Positions 7,160 through 17,464 of a stretch of DNA of 64,000 nucleotides are shown piece after piece. Below the pieces are notes generated by a model. That model worked only from the letters and a program-made list of their open reading frames with translations, was not told the origin of the DNA and ran no database searches. This DNA comes from Roseiarcus sp963816065 (GTDB lineage: Bacteria > Pseudomonadota > Alphaproteobacteria > Rhizobiales > Beijerinckiaceae). The stretch is taken from NCBI GenBank assembly GCA_963816065.1, contig CAWFJG010000029.1, positions 124,001 through 188,000 of the forward strand, written 5' to 3'. The position numbers and the translations under genes are program-made. How positions within the stretch are numbered: position 1 is the first letter of the stretch; every line of letters begins with the position of its first letter.

Positions 7160-10100
7160 ATGCCGATTCGCGCCCCACGAGTCTTCACGATTCCTCCCGG
7201 CGTCCGGTTCCTGCCGACGCTGAGCCACGCCCTGCTCGACGGCGTGTTGATCGACGGGTTTCGCGGGGCGGGCGGTCCCCTGGCGCTGGCGGACGCCACG
7301 ATCTATGTGCCGACCCAGCGCGCCGCCGCAGCGCTGGCCGAAGCGCTGGTCGAGGCGAGCGGGCGCACGGGCCTCATTCTGCCTCGCATCGCCCCGCTCG
7401 GCGCATTCGAGCCGGACGAGTCGGCGTCCATCTCCGACCTCACAGCGGAGCAGGCGCCATGGCCAGGCCCGCCACCCGCCGTCGGCGCGCTCACCCGCCG
7501 GCACACTCTGGCTACGCTCGTGCGCCAATGGGGCCAAGCCCTGCGCGGCGCGATCCGCGGCGCGGACGCGAGCGGGCTCCAGTTCCACGAGACCGAGCCC
7601 GCGCTGGTCGCCGCGACTCCGGCCGAAGCCTATGCGCTCGCCGGCGATCTTGCGGCGCTGATCGACGACATGGTCATCGACAAGGTCGATCCGAAGGCGC
7701 TCCAAAGCCTCGCGCCGGAGGCCTACGACCGCTACTGGGGGATTACCCTCGACTTCTTGAAAATCGCCTTCGCCGCCTGGCCGAACTGGCTGGCGGAGCA
7801 GGGCCTTATCGATCGCGCCGCCCAAGTCGCGGCCTTGGTCGAAGCGGAGATCGCCAGCCTCGCTTCGGGCGCCCGTCGAGGGCCGACCGTCGTCGCGGGC
7901 TCGACCGGCGCGAACCGCGCCACCGCGCAGCTCATCGCCGCCGTCGCCCGGTCTGATAAGGGTGCGGTCGTGCTGCCCGGCCTCGACGCCCATCTCGACG
8001 AGCGCGCCTGGGCGATGATCGGCGCGCGCGATGGCGATGCGCAGGGCCTGGCTGGCCACCCCCAGGCCCTCCTTCACCGGCTGATCAGGCTGATCGGTGT
8101 CGCCCGCGACGAGGTGCGTGCGCTCGGAAAGCCGACCAAAGCGCTGGCGGCGCGCGCCGCGCTGGCGAGCGAGGCCCTCCGTCCGGCCGAATCGACTGAC
8201 GCATGGCGCGACCGCAAGGACGCGCTCGCCGCCGCCGCCGTCGACGAGGCGCTCGAGGACGTGGCCGTGATCGCGGCCGACCACGAAACCGAGGAGGCGC
8301 TGGCGCTCGCCGTCGCCATGCGGGAAGTCCTGGAGACGCCCGGCAAGACCGCGGCGCTCGTCACGCCCGATCCAGCAATCGCCCGCCGGGTGTCGGCCGA
8401 GCTTGCGCGCTGGGGCGTCGAGGTCGAGGACTCGGCCGGACTAACCCTCGGCGAGACCGAAGCGGGCGCGCTGGCCCAACTCATCTTGCAGGCAGCCCTC
8501 GAATTCCGGCCGCTCCCAGTCCAGGCGCTGATCGCCCATCCGGCGGCGCGCTTCGGCCGCGCCCGCGCCGAGAAGGACACGGCGGCGCGAGCGCTCGAGA
8601 TCGGCGTCTTCCGCGCCGCGCCGATCCGCGCTCTCGACGATCTGGACGCCGCTTTCGAGGCGGCTCGGGCGGCAGCCGGAGACGGCCACGCCCATCCAGC
8701 CGTGCGTGCGATCGACGAGATGAAGCGCGCCGCGGCCGAGCGTCTGGCGCGCGACTGCGCGACAGCTCTCGCCCCTTTGCGCGCGCTCAAGCCGTCGACG
8801 CCGCTCGGCGGCTGGCTCGACGCCCATCGCGCCGCGCTTGCCGTCGTGCTCGCAGCGCCCGCGAGTGAGCGTGTGGCGCCGCACGGTCTCGCGGCGATCG
8901 AGGCCCTGTTCGAAGAGTGGCGCGCGGCGGCCGGCGACGGCTTTTCTTGCGCGCTCGGCCACTACGTTCGGCTTGTCGACGACGCCCTTGCGGGCGTGCG
9001 CGCCCCACCCGGACCGGGCGGCCATCCTCGGCTCGCGATCCTCGGTTTGCTCGAAGCCCGCCTGCTCGCTTTTGACCGCGTGCTGATCGCCGGCCTCGAC
9101 GAAAAGGTGTGGCCGCCGTCGGTCGACACCGACGCCTTCCTCAACCGGCCGATGCGCGCGGAACTCGGTCTTTCGCCGCCCGAGCGCCGGATCGGCCAGA
9201 CGGCGCACGATTTCGCCGAGGCGCTCGGGGCGCCCGAGGCGATTGTGAGCCGCGCCAGGAAACGCGGCGGCGAGCCGACCGTCGCATCTCGCCTTCTGCT
9301 TCGCCTCGCGGCGGCTGCCGGCGCCTCCGCCTTTGCGGCAGCCGAGCGGCGCGGTGAAACCTATATAGCCTGGGCGCGCGCGCTCGACCGACCGGAGACA
9401 GTTGTTCCAGTCAACCCGCCGGCGCCAAAGCCGCCGGTCGAAAAGCGACCGCGCTCGCTTAGCGTCACCCGGATCGAGACCTTGCGCCGCGACCCCTATG
9501 CGATCTACGCCGAGCGGATCCTGAAGCTCAGCGTCCTGTCGCCGGTGGAGCGGACGCTCGGGCCCCGCGAGGCGGGCGACGCGTGGCACGGGGCGCTCGA
9601 GGATTTTGCCAAAGCCTTCCCGGCCGGCGCGTTGCCAGCGGAAGCGCGCGCAGCGCTCATCGGCTTCGCGCGCGGGCGCTTCGCCGGGCTCCTCCGAGAC
9701 CCGTCCTTCGCGGGTCTCGACTGGCCGAACATCGAGAAAGCGATCGACTTCATCATCCGGTTCGAGAGCGAAAGCCGCGGCGCCATCGAGCGGATCCACG
9801 TCGAACGCCTGGGCGTGCTCGAATTCGCGCTGTGCGATGGCGCGCCGTTCACCTTGAGAGCGCGCGCCGACCGGATCGACCAACTCATCGACGGCGAGGC
9901 GCGGCTTATCGACTACAAGAGCGGAATGCCGCCGAGCAAAAGAGAGGTGACGATCGGCCTTTCGCCGCAACTGACCCTCGAGGCCGCGATCCTGGCCGAA
10001 GGCGGATTCGCCGATCTCGGAGCGATGCTGCCGCAGCAGGCGCTCTATCTCAAGCTTGGCGGGCCCGACGGCGGGAAGGCGCGCGATGCGGCCGAAACAG

Positions 10101-10306
10101 GCGAGCCGCTCCCCAAGCTCGCCGCCCGTCATCTCGCGGACCTCAAGGTCTTGCTCAACCAGTTCGCTGACCCCGACACGCCCTACCTGTCGCGGCCGAT
10201 GCCGAAATTCGCCAGTCGCTTCGCTGACTACGACCATCTGGCGCGGGTCAAGGAGTGGTCCCTCGCCGGCGGCGCGGGCGAAGCCCTGGCGGGGGACGCG
10301 ACATGA
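7160..10306 (+). CDS. addB: Double-strand break repair protein AddB (alphaproteobacterial type)
   Basis: The 1048-residue subunit of the AddAB helicase-nuclease, which resects DNA ends for RecA loading. The N-terminus has the family start PRVFTIPPGVRFLPTL and an inactivated helicase-like core; the C-terminus carries a PD-(D/E)XK nuclease with ADRID and LIDYKSG near 9865-9930. The open frame reaches back to 7079, but ATG at 7160 is preceded by AAAAGGG and matches the family start. The stop TGA at 10304-10306 overlaps the addA ATG (10303-10305) as ATGA, so the pair is translationally coupled. Confidence 0.95.
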   Translation: MPIRAPRVFTIPPGVRFLPTLSHALLDGVLIDGFRGAGGPLALADATIYVPTQRAAAALAEALVEASGRTGLILPRIAPLGAFEPDESASISDLTAEQAPWPGPPPAVGALTRRHTLATLVRQWGQALRGAIRGADASGLQFHETEPALVAATPAEAYALAGDLAALIDDMVIDKVDPKALQSLAPEAYDRYWGITLDFLKIAFAAWPNWLAEQGLIDRAAQVAALVEAEIASLASGARRGPTVVAGSTGANRATAQLIAAVARSDKGAVVLPGLDAHLDERAWAMIGARDGDAQGLAGHPQALLHRLIRLIGVARDEVRALGKPTKALAARAALASEALRPAESTDAWRDRKDALAAAAVDEALEDVAVIAADHETEEALALAVAMREVLETPGKTAALVTPDPAIARRVSAELARWGVEVEDSAGLTLGETEAGALAQLILQAALEFRPLPVQALIAHPAARFGRARAEKDTAARALEIGVFRAAPIRALDDLDAAFEAARAAAGDGHAHPAVRAIDEMKRAAAERLARDCATALAPLRALKPSTPLGGWLDAHRAALAVVLAAPASERVAPHGLAAIEALFEEWRAAAGDGFSCALGHYVRLVDDALAGVRAPPGPGGHPRLAILGLLEARLLAFDRVLIAGLDEKVWPPSVDTDAFLNRPMRAELGLSPPERRIGQTAHDFAEALGAPEAIVSRARKRGGEPTVASRLLLRLAAAAGASAFAAAERRGETYIAWARALDRPETVVPVNPPAPKPPVEKRPRSLSVTRIETLRRDPYAIYAERILKLSVLSPVERTLGPREAGDAWHGALEDFAKAFPAGALPAEARAALIGFARGRFAGLLRDPSFAGLDWPNIEKAIDFIIRFESESRGAIERIHVERLGVLEFALCDGAPFTLRARADRIDQLIDGEARLIDYKSGMPPSKREVTIGLSPQLTLEAAILAEGGFADLGAMLPQQALYLKLGGPDGGKARDAAETGEPLPKLAARHLADLKVLLNQFADPDTPYLSRPMPKFASRFADYDHLARVKEWSLAGGAGEALAGDAT

Positions 10307-13300
10307 GCCGCCGCCTCGACATCCCGGAGTCGCTCAGGCGCAACCAGGCGCTCGCCTCGGACCCGAACGCCTCGATCTGGGTCTCTGCCAACGCCGGCAG
10401 CGGCAAGACGCATGTGCTGACTCAGCGCGTGCTGCGCCTCATGCTCGACGGCGCCAAGCCGGCGCAGATCCTCGGCCTGACCTTCACCAAGGCCGCCGCG
10501 GCCAACATGGCCGGCCGGATCTTTACTACGCTCGCCGAGTGGACGAGCCTAGACGACGAGGCGTTGACAGCGAAAATCATCGAAACCGGCGCGGCGCGGC
10601 CCGGGAATCCGGCGCTTGCCTTCGCCCGGCAATTGTTCGCCCGGGCGATCGAAACCCCGGGCGGCCTCAAGAATTCAGACCCTGCACGCCTTCTGCGAGC
10701 GGCTGTTGCAACTGTTCCCGTTCGAGGCCAACGTCCCCGCGCATTTCCAAGTGGTCGACGAGCGCGAGTCCGCTGCGCTGATGATCGAGGCGCGCGACCA
10801 GGCCATCGCGGAGCTTGGCGCTGCGCCTGTTGGCAAGTCGGCGCTCGATTTCGTCGCGCGTGAGGCCGGCGCATTCGGCTTCGCCAAGCTGCTCGAGGAG
10901 TCTTTGGACTTTGCGAAGACATTCAAAGCTTTCGGCGACACCGCAGCCTACGGCAAGGCGCTGCGCGGCCGGCTCGGCCTGGCCGAAGACGAAACAGCCG
11001 CTGGCGTCGAGGCCGAGATGCTGGGCGGCGACATCGGCCGCAGACGCCGATTGGGGTGGGCGCAGGACCTCGCCGCCGGCAAGGACAAGGACAGGCAACT
11101 CGCGGCTGCGCTCCATGCGGCTGACGTCGACATGGAACGGCCGGAGAGGGTCCAGTCGCTGCTGGCCGCCTTCTTCATCAAGGACGGCGAGGGCGATCCA
11201 CGTGGCGGGGAAAAGGGTCATCTCACGTGCAAGCAATTGCGCGACAAGTTCCCGCGACTGGAAGAGGACCTCAAGCGTGAGCAGGCGCGTCTGGAACGCT
11301 TGCGCGAGAAGCGCCGCGCCGCCCAGGCGCTGGAACGCAGCGTCGCCCTCTTCGCGGTCGCAGGCGCGATCCTCAAGGCCTTCGCCGCGACTAAGGCCGA
11401 GCGTGGCGCGCTGGACTTTGCCGACCAGATTGCCCGCGCGCTGGCGCTGGTGACGCATTCGAGCGCCGCTTGGGTGATGCAGAAGCTCGATTACGGCCTC
11501 GACCATGTGCTGGTCGACGAGGCGCAGGACAATTCGGCCGAGCAGTGGCGCATCGTCGAGACGCTGACCGAGGAGTTCTTTGCCGGCGAGGGCGCGCGTC
11601 CGGGGAACCGCACGGTATTCGCGGTCGGCGACGAGAAACAGTCGATTTTCTCCTTCCAGGGCGCAGCGCCTAAGCTTTTCGGCGAGATGCGGCGCACTTT
11701 CGAGCGGCGATGTCGCGAGGCGCAAAAGCCCTTCGAGCGCGTGCCGCTCAATTTCTCGTTCCGCTCGGCGCCCGCCATCCTCGCGGCGGTCGACATGACG
11801 TTCGCCAGCGAGGCGGCGCGGACCGGCCTTCTCGATGAGGGCGAGCCGCCGCCCGTGCACGAGGCGATCCGGACGACGCTCAAGGGCATAGTCGAAATCT
11901 GGCCGACGGTCGAAGCCGAGAAACCGACGGAACCCAACGACTGGCGGATGCCGCTCGACGAACCGGCCGCCCACGCGCCCCCGGTGATCCTCGCCAATCG
12001 GATCGCCGAGCAGATCGCGCGCTGGACCGCGCCCGGTTCGCGCGACCGGATCGTGGGGGCGGGAAAGGACGGCCCGCGCCCGAATTCGCGCCGGCGACGT
12101 CATGATCCTCGTCAGACGGCGCAACGCCTTCTTCGAGGCGATGATCCGCGCGCTCAAGATGCGCGGCGTCAAGGTCGCGGGCGCCGACCGGCTGAAGCTC
12201 AGGGATCATATCGCGGTCATGGATCTGATCGCCGCGGGCCACGCGGCGCTGGCCCGGGACGACGACCTGACGCTGGCCTGCGTCCTCAAGTCGCCCCTGA
12301 TCGGCCTCGACGAGAACGCGCTCTATGCGCTGGCGGCGGGCCGTCCAGCCTCGCTCGCCGCCGCGCTCGCCGCCTCGGAGGTCCCGTGGACGCAGGCCGC
12401 CCAGCGTCGCCTCGAGGCTTGGCGCGACCGAGCCGCCCGGTTCGGGCCTTACACCTTCTACGCCCGCATCATCGGCGAGGACGGCGGCCGGAAGGCGCTG
12501 ATCGCCCGGCTCGGCGAAGATGCCGCCGAGCCGATCGACGAGTTCCTTGCGTTGGCGCTGGCCCACGAGCGGAGCGAAGCGCCGTCGCTGACCCGCTTTC
12601 TCGCCGAGGTCGAGGAGGACGAAGCAGAGATCAAGCGCGACCTCGAGGCGGAAAGCGAAGGCGTGCGGGTCCTTACGGTGCACGCAAGCAAGGGCCTGGA
12701 GGCGCCGATCGTGTTCCTGCCCGACACGGCCGTGGCGCCGGGGGGCCAGCACGACCCCAAGCTCATGCCCTTGTCGCCGGAGCCTCCGGATAAGCCGCCT
12801 CTGTTCGCCTGGAGCCGAAGGTCGGCCGAGGACTGCGTCGCGGTCGCCGAGGCACGCAAGTCGCGGCGGCGGGCCGAGGCGGGCGAGCACCGGAGACTGC
12901 TCTATGTCGCAATGACCCGCGCGGCCGAGCGTCTCATCGTCGCCGGATACGAGACCCTGAAGCGTCGCCCGGAGGCTTGCTGGTACGATCTCGTCGCCAA
13001 GGGGCTAGCGAACGTCGCCTACGACGCGCCGGCGTTCTGGGACGAGCGCGCCGTCCTCCGCCGCTTTGGCGAGGCGCTCGTCGCCGACTGTGGCCGGGAC
13101 GCGGCGCCGGCGGAGGGCATATCGCTTCCCAACTGGCTGACGGCCGCGGCCGCGCCGGAATCGGCAGTCCCCCGGCTGCATCCCTCGGAAACGATCGCCC
13201 AGCGTGACGGTGCACAGGGACGTCAACTCGAAGGCGTTCTAGCCCACGCCCTGCTGCAACTCTTACCGACCGTCGAGCCGGCCAGACGAGCGGAGGCGGC

Positions 13301-13730
13301 GCAAGCGTATCTGAGCGCTCATGGCGCAGCCCTCTCAAACGAACTACTTACGGCCTTAGCCAGTAAGGTCCTGGCGGCGCTCGGTTCGCCCGAGCTTCAG
13401 CAGCTGTTCGGTCCGGGATCGCGCGCCGAGGTCCCGTTCGCCGGAGTCCTGAGGCGCTGGGGTCGGCAAGACCTGCGGGTGACGGGTCGCGTTGACCGGC
13501 TCGTGGTGACCGAAGAGGCGGTTATCCTAGCCGATTTCAAGCTCGGATCGGCGCCGGCCGGACCGAAATCGTCGCATGTCGCCCAGTTGGCCATCTATCG
13601 CGCCGCACTGGCGCCAAACTATCCGTCTCGCCAAATCGTGGCGACGCTGGTCTATCTTGACGATTTGCGGATGATCCCATTGTCGAATACGGACCTGGAC
13701 GCCGCGCTCAACGAAACCGTAACCCTTTGA
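10303..13730 (+). pseudogene. addA: Double-strand break repair helicase AddA, two apparent +1 frameshifts
   Basis: Three reading frames together give a complete 1141-residue UvrD-like AddA. Frame 1 holds the Walker A AGSGKT (residues 31-36). Frame 2 starts at IQTLHAFCERLLQLF and holds the Walker B region VDEAQDNS and VGDEKQSIFSFQGA. The third frame starts at MILVRRRNAFFEAMI and holds VLTVHASKGLEAPIVFLPD, MTRAAERL and the C-terminal nuclease core VILADFKLGSAP. Both breaks are one extra A inside GATTC, giving GAATTC, at 10671-10676 and near 12083-12088. Removing both restores one frame of exactly 1142 codons. Either these are sequencing errors or the strain lost AddA very recently. Confidence 0.9.
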
Positions 13731-13876
13731 TAACTATGATGGTCCGATTCGCGCCTTCGGCGCCACAGTCAAGCGAGATTATGGCGCGCCATGATGAGGT
13801 CGCAATTCGACGGCAGGTTCCGCGCCGATGACGAGCGGAACGTCAAGGCGGACGCCCCAAGCATGAGGGCTGGGTC

Positions 13877-15187
13877 ATGAAACGCGTGCGGCTGGCAAGG
13901 CGCCCGCGCTCTAGGGCGTGCGCGCAGGCCGCAGCCCTCACGGTTGCCGTGGCCGTGATCGCCGTCTACTCGGCGACCGCCGTGGCAGCCGGGGCGATGG
14001 TGCGCTACGACCATCCTGTCTACCACAACGGCAAGCGGGTCCTGTGGCATGGCGTCTGGCGCGGCGGCGCAGGGCGCCATTCTTATGGGCGCTCCGCGGT
14101 CCCTGCGAAGACCGAGACGGGGCCTCGAACCCCTGCAGCGGTTGCGACGACTGGCGCCGCGGCGCCGAGGGAACACGTGGTCCCCGCGACGGCGGCGCTG
14201 AAGCCTTTCTCCGTCCTTGCAGATCCGGGCGACCTCGTCGCGAGCCGGATGGCGCGAGATCTCGTGCAGGTCGTCAGCGACCAGGGCGCTCAGGGCCGTG
14301 CGATCGTCGGTTCGACCGCGCCGACCGGCGTGCTGAAAGTCATGCGGGCGGACATGGCGGACTTTGCTATCGTCACCCTCGATTCGCTCGAAGTCAGCGT
14401 CAAATACCAACCCGATTGGGCGAAGCGCGTGCCGCTCGTCGCGCCGCTCGCGCCTGAAACTATTGAGATCGTTGCTTCGAAGGACGTCAAGTCGCTGAGC
14501 GACCTTAACGGCAAGTCGGTCAGTTTTGGCGACGCAGACGGCGCGACCGGAATCACCGCAAAGCTCCTGTTCCAGCGCCTCGGCGTGACGGTCAATCCAA
14601 TTTACGAGCCGCTTACGGATGCGCTCGTCGCCCTGGCGGCCGGCAAGCGCGACGCCGTCGTGGTGCTGGGCGGCCGGGAGGCGCATGCGCTCGACGGCTT
14701 TGGCGACGATGGGCGCTATCATCTCGTCGCTATCCCTTGGTCGAAGCAAGTCGAGCAGGATTACGCTCCGGCGCGCGTGGCCGCCTCGGATCGGCCGAAT
14801 CTGGTCGCGGCGAACGATTCCGTGGAGACGGTGGCCGAACCGATGGCGCTCGTCGCGCTCAACGCCCCGGCGGGCAGTCCGCGCGCCGAGGCCCTCGGCC
14901 GTGTAGCCCGGATCTTTTTCGACAATTACAATTCGATCTTGGCGGATGGCCGCGACCAACGCTGGCGCGACGTCAATCTCGCCGCAGTTCTCACGGTTGC
15001 GAACGCAGACTGGCCAAGGCTCCCTGCGGCGCAAGGATGGATCGACGATCACAAGGCCTCGGACGACGCCTCGCTCGACGCGTTTCGCGCCGCGGCGAAG
15101 ACGGCCGAGGCCAGCGGCGGTCCGAAGCCCGACGATTCCGACCGGCTCTACGACAGCCTGACGCGCTGGCGCAGCCTGATGCAATAA
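13877..15187 (+). CDS. TAXI-family TRAP-type periplasmic solute-binding protein
   Basis: This 436-residue protein begins with a basic region and a hydrophobic signal or anchor segment (about 15-38). After a proline/alanine linker comes a TAXI-type binding fold: PFSVLADPGDLVASRMARDL, DFAIVTLDSLE, IEIVASKDVKSLSDLNGKSVSFG and a DALVALAAGKRDAVVVLGG segment. TAXI proteins normally feed fused TRAP permeases, but no permease gene is nearby, so transport is not shown. The N-terminal tail before the fold is longer than usual. A TGAGGG motif precedes the ATG. The next gene follows after only 12 bases and is probably cotranscribed. Confidence 0.75.
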   Translation: MKRVRLARRPRSRACAQAAALTVAVAVIAVYSATAVAAGAMVRYDHPVYHNGKRVLWHGVWRGGAGRHSYGRSAVPAKTETGPRTPAAVATTGAAAPREHVVPATAALKPFSVLADPGDLVASRMARDLVQVVSDQGAQGRAIVGSTAPTGVLKVMRADMADFAIVTLDSLEVSVKYQPDWAKRVPLVAPLAPETIEIVASKDVKSLSDLNGKSVSFGDADGATGITAKLLFQRLGVTVNPIYEPLTDALVALAAGKRDAVVVLGGREAHALDGFGDDGRYHLVAIPWSKQVEQDYAPARVAASDRPNLVAANDSVETVAEPMALVALNAPAGSPRAEALGRVARIFFDNYNSILADGRDQRWRDVNLAAVLTVANADWPRLPAAQGWIDDHKASDDASLDAFRAAAKTAEASGGPKPDDSDRLYDSLTRWRSLMQ

Positions 15188-15199
15188 AGGAGGACCACC

Positions 15200-15754
15200 C
15201 TGCCCTACGCATGGAGATTCGGCGCTGGTCTAATCGCAGTATGCTGCGTCGTGCTGCTGGTGACTGCGTTCTGGCCGCGCATCGAGCCGTCGAGCGCCTC
15301 GCTCAAGGCGGAGGTCGAGCAACCGGTTTTCGTGAGCCAGACGATCACGGCCCCGGCGCCGCCAAAGGCGCCGACCGTCACCGCTCACACCATCGCCAAG
15401 GAGGCGATCGACAAACTCGCGCACGCGCTCCGCGGGCAAAGCCTCGACATGACGCCGATCGCCTCGCTCACGATTCCGATCGACGAGGCGCGGCGCCTGT
15501 GCGCCGAGGGCCTCATCGCCTTCGCCAAGGGCGACATCGCCTCCGCACGGGCCTTCCTCAGGCGGGCGGCGGAAGGGGGCGACCCCAGGGCCCTGATGGC
15601 GCTTGGCGACACTTACGACCCGACCACGCTCGCCCATCTCGGCGCGCTCGGCATGAAGGGCGACGAGGGCGTGGCGCGCAGCTACTATTCGCGCGCGCTC
15701 GCCGCCGGCGTCGGCGGCGCCCGGGAGCGCATCGCCGCGCTCGCGTCCAAATAG
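15200..15754 (+). CDS. Membrane-anchored protein with a Sel1/TPR-like motif, CTG start
   Basis: A 184-residue protein with one N-terminal transmembrane segment (about 7-23) and a periplasmic part containing ARRLCAEGLIAFAKGDIASA and ARAFLRRAAEGGDPRALMALGDTY, which resembles a Sel1/tetratricopeptide repeat. The only start that fits the strong AGGAGG at 15189-15194 is CTG at 15200; the ATG at 15211 is out of frame, and the next in-frame start (GTG 15251) would cut the membrane segment. Sel1-type repeats mediate protein contacts. The tight spacing to the TAXI gene suggests the two work together. No enzymatic motif is seen. Confidence 0.65.
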   Translation: MPYAWRFGAGLIAVCCVVLLVTAFWPRIEPSSASLKAEVEQPVFVSQTITAPAPPKAPTVTAHTIAKEAIDKLAHALRGQSLDMTPIASLTIPIDEARRLCAEGLIAFAKGDIASARAFLRRAAEGGDPRALMALGDTYDPTTLAHLGALGMKGDEGVARSYYSRALAAGVGGARERIAALASK

Positions 15755-16197
15755 GTCGGGCGCGAGCGTGCCCCAGGGACAGAGGCGGCCTCTCGAAGGG
15801 GATGGCGCAGCCCTGGCAAGCCTCACACGCTTTCAAGGGGTTAAGCGTACAAAACTGTCACAAAGTCTCACACAGTCGCAGCGCCAAGAGCGCTGATTGG
15901 AACCGAGACCCTGTTCGGGGGCCAACGCGTCCGCGATGACAGACCCGTGGGAATCCAATCGAATATATTTACTTGCTTATTGTGTTAATATCGCGATCGC
16001 CAAGCCAACGGGTCTGCAGTCTCTCTTGCGCCGGGTCGCTGGATCCCTGGCTTTCGCGGGGATGACGCCCCCGCACGAAAGTTTGGTCTCGACCGCACGG
16101 GGAGCCAATTCGTGCTGCACGGCGTTTTCATCGCCGCTCGCGGCCAGCTCGCCGCGAGCGGGGCGGCGAAAAGCATGATCGCGCTTCTCGCGAACAC
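15755..16197. other. Non-coding gap with a dispersed repeat
   Basis: No gene is supported. An AT-rich patch lies at 15955-16000, and a dispersed repeat unit lies at about 16040-16070. A 93-codon plus frame (15897-16178) runs through the repeat and has no ribosome-binding site. Confidence 0.4.
16040..16070 (-). repeat. Short palindromic intergenic repeat of the 'VIPAKAGIQ' type
   Basis: Read on the minus strand it is GTCATCCCCGCGAAAGCC followed by AGGGATCCAGCG, with pairing CCCCGCG/CGGGG-like arms. Spurious translations give VIPAKARDP, a hallmark of a widespread small intergenic repeat. Confidence 0.55.
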
Positions 16198-16226
16198 TTG
16201 ACAAGATGTCGAGCGGCGGCTGCAAT
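16198..16226 (+). promoter_or_regulatory. Candidate housekeeping-type promoter
   Basis: A perfect TTGACA at 16198-16203 is followed after 17 bases by TGCAAT at 16221-16226. It lies 27 bases before the ATG of the alpha/beta hydrolase gene. Confidence 0.5.
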
Positions 16227-16253
16227 GTCGTCAAAACATCGAGGAAACGTCAC

Positions 16254-17096
16254 ATGACGGCCGCTCACGTTCCCCACCCGCCCGAACCCGCGCCCGGCCT
16301 CCTGCTGCGCATGCTGGAGGCGCGCGCGCTGTGGGAACACTATGCGACGGTCGCGATGCGCCCTCTCTGGAGCGTCGCCCCGAAGGGGGACGGGCATCCA
16401 GTGCTGGTCTTGCCGGGACTGGCGGCGGGAGACGCCAGCACCGCGCTGATGCGGGGTTTCCTCCAGACGCGCGGATTTTCGCCGTCGGGCTGGGGACAAG
16501 GGCTCAACCTGGGGCTGAAGGAGGGCGTGATCGAGCGGGCGCACGAACGGATGCGCGAGCTGTGGCTCGAGCACGGCCGTGCGGTCAGTCTCATCGGCTG
16601 GAGCCTCGGCGGGCTCTACGCCCGCGAGCTCGCCAAGCACTCGCCTGAGATGGTGCGGCTCGTCATCACCCTCGGTTCGCCCTTCACCGGACACCCGCGC
16701 GAGACCAACGCGTGGCGGGTCTACGAATTCGCCAGCGGCCACCGCGTCGACTGGCACGATTTCACCCTGCCGCTCCGTTGGGCTCCCCCGGTTCCGACGA
16801 CCTCGATCTGGAGCCCGACCGACGGAATCGTCGCCTGGCGGTGCAGCCTCGAGCCCCGGCCAACGCTCGCGGAGAACATCGTGGTCGAATCGAGCCATCT
16901 CGGACTCGGTGCGCATCCGGCCGCCCTTTACGCCATCGCCGACCGGTTGGCCCAGCCGGAAGGGCAATGGGAGCCGTTCCACCGTGACGGCTGGCGGCGT
17001 CTCGTCTATTGCGATCCGGAGCCGTATCGGGTCCGTCGCGAAAAGAAGGTCGCGGCGGATGCCGCCGCGATCGCCCAGATTGCGGCGGCCGAGTAG
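16254..17096 (+). CDS. Alpha/beta hydrolase
   Basis: A 280-residue hydrolase with the nucleophile elbow GWSLGG, HPVLVLPGLAAGD near the N-terminus, VRLVITLGSPF, and SSHLGLGAHPAAL, where the histidine is the likely catalytic one. Closest in layout to PGAP1-like or lipase-like serine hydrolases. It is clearly a paralogue of the hydrolase at 20633-21409: both share VLPGL, GWS-GGL-ARE, VITLGSPF, TSI-S-DG-VAWR and SHLGLG-NPAAL-ADRLAQP. The start at 16254 is chosen because GAGGAAA lies just upstream and the frame before it crosses the promoter candidate. Substrate unknown; a lipid ester is plausible. Confidence 0.82.
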   Translation: MTAAHVPHPPEPAPGLLLRMLEARALWEHYATVAMRPLWSVAPKGDGHPVLVLPGLAAGDASTALMRGFLQTRGFSPSGWGQGLNLGLKEGVIERAHERMRELWLEHGRAVSLIGWSLGGLYARELAKHSPEMVRLVITLGSPFTGHPRETNAWRVYEFASGHRVDWHDFTLPLRWAPPVPTTSIWSPTDGIVAWRCSLEPRPTLAENIVVESSHLGLGAHPAALYAIADRLAQPEGQWEPFHRDGWRRLVYCDPEPYRVRREKKVAADAAAIAQIAAAE

Positions 17097-17464
17097 AACA
17101 CGCGAGACGCAGTTCAACCACGGCCGTCTCTGCAGACAGCGCGAACTCCCCAGCCTCCCGGCAATTGCCGAGCGCCCTGGAATCTCGTAGGGGTTCCAAC
17201 AGACGCTAGGCTTCGGTCTTCTCGCTGCCCTGGCGGGAGAGGATTGTGGCTTGATCGCACCTGGATGCTTTCACCGGCGAGACGGAAAACGCATCGTCGG
17301 CCCTCGTGATGGACGAGCGCCTGCGCCTTGTGGGCAAGGCGCGGGAACGGGGGCGAATGGTCGATGCGGTCCCGGTCGCGTGCTGCTCTCCGGGATGGCG
17401 GTGGTGGGCTTATGTTGTCTAGGCTGCTCGGCTTAGCGGCTCGCTGTAGACATTTGTGGACTTT
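17097..17464. other. Gap before the acyltransferase gene
   Basis: No gene supported. Base composition changes sharply from GC-rich to AT-rich at about 17490, which may mark the edge of acquired DNA. Confidence 0.4.
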
